Below, piece after piece: positions 49,872 to 56,561 of a stretch of DNA of 64,000 nt. Each line of letters opens with the position of its first letter. Positions within the stretch are counted from its first letter, which is position 1. Source of the DNA: Streptomyces sp. HUAS YS2 (GTDB lineage Bacteria; Actinomycetota; Actinomycetes; Streptomycetales; Streptomycetaceae); assembly GCF_033343995.1 (NCBI RefSeq), contig NZ_CP137573.1, positions 4,807,001 to 4,871,000 of the forward strand. Reading direction: 5' to 3'. The notes below the pieces were generated by a model. It worked only from the letters and a program-made list of their open reading frames with translations, made no database searches and was not told the origin of the DNA. Position numbers and translations under genes: made by a program.

Positions 49872-51011
49872 GTGACGTTCCCGGTAGTCGGCATGGTCGG
49901 CGGCGGACAGCTCGCTCGTATGACACACGAGGCAGGCATCCCCCTCGGCATCAAGTTCAAGCTCCTCAGTGACACTCCCCAGGACTCGGCGGCCCAGGTG
50001 GTCAGCGAGGTCGTCGTCGGCGACTATCGCGACCTGGACACGCTGCGTGACTTCGCGCGCGGCTGCGACGTGATCACCTTCGATCACGAGCACGTGCCCG
50101 CGGAGCACCTGAAGGCCCTGGAGGCGGACGGTGTCGTCGTCCGCCCCGGGCTCGGCGCCCTGGTGCACGCCCAGGACAAGGGGGTGATGCGGGCGAAGCT
50201 CGACGAGATCGGCGCGCCCAGCCCGCGGCACCGCCTGGTGGCGGACCCGGCCGACGCGGCGGCCTTCGCCGCCGAGGTCGGCGGCTTCCCGATCATCCTG
50301 AAGACGGTGCGCGGCGGGTACGACGGCAAGGGCGTGTGGTTCGTCCGCTCCGAGGAGGATGCCCGCGACCCGTTCCTGGCGGGCGTCGGCGTCCTCGCCG
50401 AGGAGAAGGTCGACTACGTCCGCGAGCTGGCGGCCAACATCGTGCGCTCCCCGCACGGCCAGGCCGTCGCCTACCCGGTCGTCGAGTCCCAGCAGGTCGA
50501 CGGCGTCTGCGACACGGTCATCGCGCCCGCGCCCGGCCTCTCCGAGGAGCTGTCCGGCCAGGCACAGGAGCTGGCGCTGCGGATCGGCAAGGAGCTCGGC
50601 GTCGTCGGCCACCTCGCGGTCGAGCTGTTCGAGACCAGGGACGGCCGCATCCTCGTCAACGAGCTGGCCATGCGGCCCCACAACTCCGGCCACTGGACGC
50701 AGGACGGCGCGATCACCTCGCAGTTCGCCAACCACGTCCGGGCCGTCCTCGACCTGCCGCTGGGCGACCCGCGCCCGCGTGCCCCGTGGACGGTCATGTG
50801 CAATGTTCTGGGCGGTGACTTCCCGGACATGTACGCGGCCTACCTGCACTGCATGGCCCGGGACCCGCAGCTCAAGATCCATATGTACGGCAAGGACGTG
50901 AAGCCCGGCCGCAAGGTCGGGCACGTCAACACCTACGGCGACGACCTGGACGACGTGCTGGAGCGCGCGCGCCACGCCGCCGGCTACCTGCGAGGAACGA
51001 TCGTTGAGTAA
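49872..51011 (+). CDS. purK: N5-carboxyaminoimidazole ribonucleotide synthase
   Basis: A 379-residue ATP-grasp enzyme that carboxylates AIR with bicarbonate in purine synthesis. The N-terminal VVGMVGGGQLARM loop binds AIR, ITFDHEHVP is characteristic, and ATP-grasp features are ILKTVRGGYDGKGV, VDYVRELAANIVRS, EELSGQAQELALRIG and VNELAMRPHNSGHWTQDG with metal ligands. GTG 49872 has a leaderless promoter. The purE start overlaps its end by 8 nt, so the two are translated together. The purK-purE-dipeptidase order is typical for streptomycetes. Confidence 0.97.
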   Translation: MTFPVVGMVGGGQLARMTHEAGIPLGIKFKLLSDTPQDSAAQVVSEVVVGDYRDLDTLRDFARGCDVITFDHEHVPAEHLKALEADGVVVRPGLGALVHAQDKGVMRAKLDEIGAPSPRHRLVADPADAAAFAAEVGGFPIILKTVRGGYDGKGVWFVRSEEDARDPFLAGVGVLAEEKVDYVRELAANIVRSPHGQAVAYPVVESQQVDGVCDTVIAPAPGLSEELSGQAQELALRIGKELGVVGHLAVELFETRDGRILVNELAMRPHNSGHWTQDGAITSQFANHVRAVLDLPLGDPRPRAPWTVMCNVLGGDFPDMYAAYLHCMARDPQLKIHMYGKDVKPGRKVGHVNTYGDDLDDVLERARHAAGYLRGTIVE

Positions 51012-51528
51012 TCCGCTCATTGGCATCGCCATGGGGTCCGACTCCGACTGGACCGTCATGGAGGCCGCGGCCCAGGCCCTGGACGAGTTCGAGATCCCGT
51101 ACGAGGTCAACGTCCTCTCCGCGCACCGGATGCCGCGCGAGATGATCGCGTACGGCGAGGACGCCGCCGACCGCGGCCTGAAGGCGATCATCGCGGGCGC
51201 CGGCGGCGCCGCCCACCTGCCGGGCATGCTCGCCTCGGTCACGCCGCTCCCGGTGATCGGCGTCCCGGTGCCGCTGAAGTACCTCGACGGCATGGACTCG
51301 CTGCTCTCCATCGTGCAGATGCCGGCCGGCGTGCCGGTCGCGACCGTGTCGGTCGCCGGCGCGCGCAACGCGGGCCTGCTCGCGGCCCGGATCGTCGGCG
51401 CCCACGACGCCGACGTGCTCGCCCGGATGAAGGAGTTCCAGCAGGATCTCAACGCCCAGGCGACCGAGAAGGGCAAGCGCCTGCGGGCCAAGGTCGAGGG
51501 CTCGACGTCGTTCGGCTTCGCGAAGTGA
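51004..51528 (+). CDS. purE: N5-carboxyaminoimidazole ribonucleotide mutase
   Basis: The 174-residue class I PurE moves the carboxylate of N5-CAIR to give CAIR. The active-site loop GIAMGSDSDWTVM, the SAHRMP triplet and GAGGAAHLPGM are all present, as is PLKYLDGMDSLLSIVQMP. It begins with TTG 51004 inside the purK stop region; GAGGA lies 7 nt upstream, supporting the start. A GTGA overlap links it to the dipeptidase gene. Confidence 0.97.
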   Translation: MSNPLIGIAMGSDSDWTVMEAAAQALDEFEIPYEVNVLSAHRMPREMIAYGEDAADRGLKAIIAGAGGAAHLPGMLASVTPLPVIGVPVPLKYLDGMDSLLSIVQMPAGVPVATVSVAGARNAGLLAARIVGAHDADVLARMKEFQQDLNAQATEKGKRLRAKVEGSTSFGFAK

Positions 51529-52748
51529 CGGCGGCGGGCGTGCACACCGCGGCGCTGTTGGCGGAAGCGCGGGAGCTGCTCGCCGCGCACCCCGTGGTAG
51601 ACGGCCACAACGACCTGCCGTGGGCGCTGCGGGAGCACGTCCGCTACGACCTCGACCGGCTCGACATCGCCGAGAACCAGACGGGCCGGCTGCACACGGA
51701 CCTCGGCCGGCTGCGGGCCGGCGGCGTCGGCGCGCAGTTCTGGTCCGTGTACGTGCGCTCCGACCTGGCGGGCGACGACGCGGTCAGCGCCACCCTGGAG
51801 CAGATCGACGTCGTCGACCAGCTCCTCGTCCGGTACGCCGCCGACCTCGCGCCGGCGCTGACCGCCGACGACATGGAGGCGGCGCGCGCGGCCGGCCGGA
51901 TCGCCTCGCTGAAGGGCGCCGAGGGGGGCCACTCGATCAACGACTCCCTCGCGACGCTGCGGGCGCTGTACGCGCTGGGCGTGCGCTACATGACGCTCAC
52001 CCACAACGACAACATCGCCTGGGCGGACTCGGCGACGGACGCCCCGCGCGTCGGCGGCCTGTCGGCCTTCGGCCGCGAGGTCGTCCGCGAGATGAACCGG
52101 CTCGGCATGCTGGTCGACCTCTCGCACGTGGCCGCCACGACGATGCGGGACGCGCTGGCGACGACCGAGGCGCCGGTGCTCTTCTCCCACTCGTCGGCCC
52201 GCGCGGTCTGCGACCACCCGCGGAACATCCCCGACGACGTGCTGGAGCTGCTGCCGGGCAACGGGGGAGTGGCGATGGCCACGTTCGTCCCCAAGTTCGT
52301 GCTGCCGGCCGCGATGGAGTGGACGGCAGCCGCGGACGACAACATGCGGGCGCACGGCCTGCACCACCTCGACACCACGCCGGAGGCCATGAAGGTGCAC
52401 GCGGCCTTCGAGGAGGCCCGGCCGCGCCCCGTCGCGACGGTGGCCACCGTCGCCGACCACCTCGACCACATGCGCGAGGCGGCGGGCGTCGACCACATCG
52501 GCATCGGTGGCGACTTCGACGGCACCGCGTTCACCCCGGACGGCCTGGAGGACGTGGCCGGGTACCCGAACCTGATCGCCGAGCTCCTCGGCCGCGGCTG
52601 GTCCCGGACCGACCTCGCCAAGCTGACCTGGGCGAACGCGGTCCGGGTGCTGCGGGACGCCGAGTCCGTGGCGCGGGACGTACGCGGCCGGCGCGGCCCG
52701 TCGAACGCGACGCTCGCCGAGCTGGACGGCGCGGCCCCGGCCTCCTAG
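51525..52748 (+). CDS. membrane dipeptidase (peptidase family M19)
   Basis: A 407-residue zinc dipeptidase of the renal dipeptidase family. Metal and substrate residues are seen in PVVDGHNDLPWAL, SLKGAEGGHSI, LTHNDNIAWADSAT, LVDLSHVAATTMRDAL, LFSHSSARAVCDHPRN and IGIGGDFDG. No signal peptide or membrane helix is present, so it is cytoplasmic despite the family name. Relatives hydrolyse D- or L-dipeptides and some act on beta-lactams. It is translationally coupled to purE (GTGA), although no purine link is known. Physiological substrate unclear. Confidence 0.94.
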   Translation: MTAAGVHTAALLAEARELLAAHPVVDGHNDLPWALREHVRYDLDRLDIAENQTGRLHTDLGRLRAGGVGAQFWSVYVRSDLAGDDAVSATLEQIDVVDQLLVRYAADLAPALTADDMEAARAAGRIASLKGAEGGHSINDSLATLRALYALGVRYMTLTHNDNIAWADSATDAPRVGGLSAFGREVVREMNRLGMLVDLSHVAATTMRDALATTEAPVLFSHSSARAVCDHPRNIPDDVLELLPGNGGVAMATFVPKFVLPAAMEWTAAADDNMRAHGLHHLDTTPEAMKVHAAFEEARPRPVATVATVADHLDHMREAAGVDHIGIGGDFDGTAFTPDGLEDVAGYPNLIAELLGRGWSRTDLAKLTWANAVRVLRDAESVARDVRGRRGPSNATLAELDGAAPAS

Positions 52749-52751
52749 GGG

Positions 52752-53105
52752 CTAGCAGGCGCAGAGACAGAACGGGTGGCCGGCCGGGTCGGCGTACACC
52801 CGCCAGGTCCGGTCGCGGTCCTCGGCGTCGAGCGGCTTGGCGCCGAGGTCCAGCGCCTTCGCCTCCGCGGCGTCGAGGTCCTCGACGGTGAGGTCGAGGT
52901 GCGCCTGCTGGGAGTGGTCGGCGGACGGCCACTGCGGCGGTACGTGGCCGGGAGCGGCCTGGAAGGCGAGCAGGGTGCCCTTGAGCTCCACCCAGGTGTC
53001 GCCGTCGGGGACGGGCTCGCCGCCGAGCAGTCCGGCGTAGAACGCGGCGAGGGCATGCGGGTCGGGGCAGTCGAGCACGACGGTCCCGAGCGAGGCGATG
53101 GCCAT
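52752..53105 (-). CDS. VOC-family (glyoxalase-like) protein
   Basis: A 117-residue metalloenzyme-fold protein. The two beta-alpha-beta-beta-beta repeats are MAIASLGTVVLDCPDPHALAAFYAG with LGGEPVPDGDTWVELKG, and HLDLTVEDLDAAEAKALDLGA with WRVYADPAGHPFCLC. The end is unusual, CLCAC. Members include resistance proteins and isomerases; no substrate is implied. ATG 53105 is preceded by AAGGAG. It is divergent from a CGNR-type regulator with a perfect palindrome between them, suggesting control by that regulator. Confidence 0.88.
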   Translation of the reverse strand: MAIASLGTVVLDCPDPHALAAFYAGLLGGEPVPDGDTWVELKGTLLAFQAAPGHVPPQWPSADHSQQAHLDLTVEDLDAAEAKALDLGAKPLDAEDRDRTWRVYADPAGHPFCLCAC

Positions 53106-53128
53106 GGTTACTCCTTGAGAGGCTCAAC

Positions 53129-53144
53129 CGGTAACGCGTTACCG
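53129..53144. promoter_or_regulatory. 16-bp perfect palindrome, candidate operator
   Basis: CGGTAACGCGTTACCG is its own complement. Its centre lies about 40 nt before the predicted start of the CGNR gene (near its -35) and 31 nt before the VOC start codon, so one site could control both. Confidence 0.7.
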
Positions 53145-53163
53145 CATACTCCCGCATAGGAAG

Positions 53164-53169
53164 TAACGT
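53164..53169 (+). promoter_or_regulatory. -10 box TAACGT, leaderless CGNR gene
   Basis: TAACGT ends 7 nt before ATG 53177. Confidence 0.5.
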
Positions 53170-53176
53170 CGCAACC

Positions 53177-53647
53177 ATGAATGACCTCGCGCTGCTCGAA
53201 ACGCTGCTGAACACGCTGAGCATCGACACCGGGGAAGACCGGCTGGAGGCGGAGTTCGGCCTGGCCGGGGGCGAACTGGAGCAGGCGCGGGAACTCCGCG
53301 AATCGCTGCGCGTGGCGTGTCTGGCGCACGCCGGCCACGGGTCGCACACCGAGGTCCGGCCGCTGTCGGAACTGCTGGCCGAGGCGCCGCTGGTGGTCGC
53401 CGTCGACCCGGCGACGGGCGCGGCGAGCCTCCGCCCGGCGCGCGAGGGCGCCCTGGTGGCCAGGGTGGCGTCGGCGATCGCGTCGACGACGGCGGACGGC
53501 ACCTGGCCGCGCCTGAAGGCCTGCGAGGCGGCCGACTGCCACTGGGCCTACGTGGACCGCAGCCCGGGCGGCCGCCGCCGCTGGTGCTCGATGAGCGTCT
53601 GCGGCGCCCGGGCCAAGATGCGCACCTATCGAACCCGCCAGGGCTAG
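53177..53647 (+). CDS. CGNR zinc-finger / ABATE domain regulator
   Basis: A 156-residue putative regulator. The N-terminal ABATE-like helical domain (about 1-100; LALLETLLNTLSIDTGEDRL, ELEQARELRESLR) is followed by the zinc finger (about 115-152): LKACEAADCHWAYVDRSP, RRWCSMSVCGARAKMRTYR. The family motif CGNR reads CGAR here. The four cysteines are intact. It probably binds the palindrome in its own upstream region. Its stop lies one base before a miniature inverted-repeat element. Confidence 0.88.
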   Translation: MNDLALLETLLNTLSIDTGEDRLEAEFGLAGGELEQARELRESLRVACLAHAGHGSHTEVRPLSELLAEAPLVVAVDPATGAASLRPAREGALVARVASAIASTTADGTWPRLKACEAADCHWAYVDRSPGGRRRWCSMSVCGARAKMRTYRTRQG

Positions 53648-53648
53648 C

Positions 53649-53820
53649 GGGTGTCTTCCGGATCATGCCGGGCTCGCGACGCCAGGCGCGCACTCCCCCG
53701 TAGCCCTTCGGGCACGGGAGGTACCCCCACGCCGCGTTGACGTCAGTCGCCAACGCTCCGCGTCGACTCCCGCACGCACCAGACGCCGCTCCCTGATCCG
53801 GCCTGATCCGGAAGACACCC
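53649..53820. mobile_element. 172-bp miniature inverted-repeat element (MITE-like)
   Basis: The left end GGGTGTCTTCCGGATCA (53649-53665) and right end (53804-53820) are perfect 17-bp inverted repeats. There is no transposase or other gene inside. The interior carries a hairpin CCCGTAGCCC-TTCG-GGGCACGGG (written in parts) and a TGATCCGGCC next to the right end. I see no target duplication. Interiors of this sort recur between genes in Streptomyces genomes as I recall. It may also act as a terminator for the flanking convergent genes. Confidence 0.8.
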
Positions 53821-53837
53821 CCCAGGCGGGCAGAGCC

Positions 53838-55163
53838 TTACGCGGAGGGGCGGCCCATCGCGCGGAACGTCCAGCCGGCCTCGCGCCAGCGGGTGGGGTC
53901 GAGGGCGTTGCGGCCGTCCAGGACGACGCGGGACGACGCGACAGCGCCCAGCTCCTCCGGGTCCAGCTCGCGGAACTCCCGCCACTCCGTCAGGTGCAGC
54001 ACCACGTCCGCGCCGCGCACCGCCTCGACCGCGGACGCCGCGTACGCGAGCGTCGGGAACAGTCGGCGGGCGTTCTCCATGCCCTTCGGGTCGTACACCG
54101 TCACCTGGCCGCCCTGCAGCTGGATCTGGCCCGCCACGTTCAGCGCCGGCGAGTCCCGCACGTCGTCCGAGTCCGGCTTGAACGTCGCGCCGAGCACGGC
54201 CACCCGCTTGCCGAGGAACGAGTCGCCGCCGACCGCCTCGCGCGCCATCTCGACCATCTGGCCGCGGCGCCGCATGTTGATCGAGTCGATCTCCCGCAGG
54301 AACGTCAGCGCCTGGTCCACGCCCAGCTCACCGGCGCGCGCCATGAAGGCGCGGATGTCCTTCGGCAGGCAGCCGCCGCCGAAGCCGACCCCGGCCCGGA
54401 GGAACTTCGCGCCGATCCGCTCGTCGTACCCGATGGCCTCCGCGAGCTTCGCCACGTCGCCGCCCGCAGCCTCGCAGACCTCGGCCATCGCGTTGATGAA
54501 GGAGATCTTCGTGGCGAGGAAGGAGTTCGCGGAGGTCTTCACCAGCTCCGCCGTCGGGTAGTCCGTGACCACGAAGGGCGTGCCCTCCGCGACCGGCACC
54601 GCGTACACCTCGCGCAGCAGCTTCTCCGCGCGCTCGCTCCGGACGCCGACCACGACCCGGTCCGGGTGCAGCGTGTCGTCCACGGCGAAGCCCTCGCGCA
54701 GGAACTCCGGGTTCCACGCCAGATCGACGCCCTCCGGCAGCGTCGCCGCCAGCCGCTCGGCCGAGCCGACCGGCACCGTCGACTTGCCCACGACCAGCGC
54801 GCCCGAGCGCAGCACCGGCGCGAGCGAGGCGAAGGCGGCGTCCACGTACGACATGTCGCACGCGTACTCGCCGTGCTTCTGCGGCGTGTTCACGCACACG
54901 AAGTGGACGTCGCCGAACGCGCCGATCTCCTCCCAGGAGGTCGTGAAGCGCAGCCGCCCGCTGGAGCCCTCGATCCCGGCGACGTGCTTCGCCAGCAGCT
55001 CCTCCAGGCCCGGCTCGAACATCGGGACCCGGCCGGAGGACAGCATCTCGATCTTCTCCGGGACCACGTCGAGCCCGAGCACCTCGAAGCCCAGCTCCGC
55101 CATCGCCGCGGCGTGCGTGGCGCCGAGGTAGCCGGTGCCGATCACAGTGATCTTGAGGGCCAT
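53838..55163 (-). CDS. UDP-glucose/GDP-mannose 6-dehydrogenase family (UDP-glucose dehydrogenase)
   Basis: A 441-residue NAD+-dependent dehydrogenase. ITVIGTGYLGATHAAAMAEL binds NAD, the catalytic Cys is C265 in GVGFGGGCLPKD, the conserved Lys K209 lies in AELVKTSANSFLATK, and VLGATFKPDSDDVRDSPAL is the UDP-binding region. It oxidises UDP-glucose to UDP-glucuronate for wall or capsule polymers. ATG 55163 has GGAG 8 nt upstream. It is divergent from the acyl-CoA dehydrogenase gene. GDP-mannose dehydrogenase activity cannot be ruled out from sequence, though family length and motifs favour UDP-glucose. Confidence 0.93.
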   Translation of the reverse strand: MALKITVIGTGYLGATHAAAMAELGFEVLGLDVVPEKIEMLSSGRVPMFEPGLEELLAKHVAGIEGSSGRLRFTTSWEEIGAFGDVHFVCVNTPQKHGEYACDMSYVDAAFASLAPVLRSGALVVGKSTVPVGSAERLAATLPEGVDLAWNPEFLREGFAVDDTLHPDRVVVGVRSERAEKLLREVYAVPVAEGTPFVVTDYPTAELVKTSANSFLATKISFINAMAEVCEAAGGDVAKLAEAIGYDERIGAKFLRAGVGFGGGCLPKDIRAFMARAGELGVDQALTFLREIDSINMRRRGQMVEMAREAVGGDSFLGKRVAVLGATFKPDSDDVRDSPALNVAGQIQLQGGQVTVYDPKGMENARRLFPTLAYAASAVEAVRGADVVLHLTEWREFRELDPEELGAVASSRVVLDGRNALDPTRWREAGWTFRAMGRPSA

Positions 55164-55289
55164 GCGGGGACTCCAGTGACGTCGGGCGGAATGCCTGCCC
55201 GAGCATAGTCGGGCCCTGGCCCGGGGCCCCCGCACGCCCTACCATTTGAGTTACTTAACGGTAGTTAGCAACTGTGGGAGTGACTGCGC

Positions 55290-56447
55290 GTGTCTGGTTC
55301 GGCTGATTTCGACCTGTACCGGCCGTCGGAGGAGCACGGCATGCTCCGCGAGACGGTCCGTTCGCTCGCGGAGGCGAAGATCGTTCCGTTCGCGGCGGCG
55401 GTCGACGAGGAGGGCCGGTTCCCGCAGGAGGCGCTGGACGCGTTGGTCGCGGCCGACCTGCACGCGGTGCACGTCCCGGAGACCTACGGCGGCGCCGGCG
55501 CGGACGCGCTGGCCACGGTGATCGTGATCGAGGAGGTCGCCCGCGCCTGCGGCAGCTCCTCCCTGATCCCCGCGGTGAACAAGCTGGGCTCGCTGCCGGT
55601 GATCCTGTCCGGCTCGGAGGAGCTGAAGCACAAGTACCTCGGCCCGCTGGCCAAGGGCGACGCGATGTTCTCCTACGCCCTCTCCGAGCCGGACGCCGGC
55701 TCGGACGCGGCCGGCATGAAGACCCGCGCGGTGCGCGACGGCGACTCCTGGGTGCTGAACGGCGTGAAGCGGTGGATCACCAACGCGGGCGTCTCGGAGT
55801 ACTACACGGTGATGGCCGTCACCGACCCCGACAAGCGCTCCAAGGGCATCTCCGCCTTCGTGGTGGAGAAGTCCGACGAGGGGGTGTCGTTCGGCGCGCC
55901 GGAGAAGAAGCTCGGCATCAAGGGTTCCCCGACCCGCGAGGTCTACCTCGACAACGTCCGCATCCCGGCCGACCGGATGATCGGCGCCGAGGGCACCGGT
56001 TTCGCCACCGCGATGAAGACCCTGGACCACACCCGGATCACCATCGCCGCCCAGGCCATCGGCATCGCCCAGGGCGCCCTCGACTACGCCAAGGGCTACG
56101 TCAAGGAGCGCAAGCAGTTCGGCAAGCCGATCGCCGACTTCCAGGGCGTGCAGTTCATGCTCGCCGACATGGCCATGAAGCTCGAGGCCGCCCGCCAGCT
56201 CACCTACGCCGCCGCCGCCAAGTCCGAGCGTGTCGACGGCGACCTGACCTTCTTCGGCGCCGCGGCCAAGTGCTTCGCCTCCGACGTCGCCATGGAGGTC
56301 ACCACCGACGCCGTCCAGCTCCTCGGCGGCTACGGCTACACCCGCGACTACCCCGTCGAGCGCATGATGCGCGACGCCAAGATCACCCAGATCTACGAAG
56401 GCACCAACCAGGTCCAGCGCATCGTCATGGCCCGCAACCTCCCGTAA
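55290..56447 (+). CDS. acyl-CoA dehydrogenase
   Basis: A 385-residue FAD enzyme of short/medium-chain type, oxidising acyl-CoA to enoyl-CoA. Visible motifs are MFSYALSEPDAGSDAAGMKT (FAD/acyl region), WITNAGVSEYYTV, QLLGGYGYTRDYPVERMMRDAK and IYEGTNQVQRIV, with the catalytic base E370. It begins at GTG 55290. Preceding DNA (55246-55275) is AT-rich for this genome and contains short inverted motifs around ACTTAACGGTAGTTAG, compatible with a TetR-type operator, but I do not assign one. A hairpin follows the gene. Confidence 0.94.
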   Translation: MSGSADFDLYRPSEEHGMLRETVRSLAEAKIVPFAAAVDEEGRFPQEALDALVAADLHAVHVPETYGGAGADALATVIVIEEVARACGSSSLIPAVNKLGSLPVILSGSEELKHKYLGPLAKGDAMFSYALSEPDAGSDAAGMKTRAVRDGDSWVLNGVKRWITNAGVSEYYTVMAVTDPDKRSKGISAFVVEKSDEGVSFGAPEKKLGIKGSPTREVYLDNVRIPADRMIGAEGTGFATAMKTLDHTRITIAAQAIGIAQGALDYAKGYVKERKQFGKPIADFQGVQFMLADMAMKLEAARQLTYAAAAKSERVDGDLTFFGAAAKCFASDVAMEVTTDAVQLLGGYGYTRDYPVERMMRDAKITQIYEGTNQVQRIVMARNLP

Positions 56448-56475
56448 CCGACCCTGTCGGCGAACCGGTCCGTCC

Positions 56476-56540
56476 GCGTGGGCCCTTGAGGGCCCACGCA
56501 TGATCAACTTTGGGTCCGAGGGCCCACGCTGAAGATCATT
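56476..56540. repeat. mutually exclusive hairpins before the toxin gene
   Basis: GCGTGGGCCC (56476-56485) can pair with GGGCCCACGC at 56490-56499 or with a second copy at 56520-56529. GAGGGCCCACGC is repeated at 56488 and 56518. An outer pair ATGATC (about 56500-56505) and GATCAT (about 56534-56539) closes another loop. The first hairpin is a normal terminator for the acyl-CoA dehydrogenase gene. Confidence 0.6.
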
Positions 56541-56548
56541 CTTCGTAC

Positions 56549-56554
56549 TAACGT
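56549..56554 (+). promoter_or_regulatory. -10 box TAACGT, leaderless toxin-like gene
   Basis: TAACGT ends 7 nt before ATG 56562; no ribosome site intervenes. Confidence 0.5.
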
Positions 56555-56561
56555 ACGTGGA

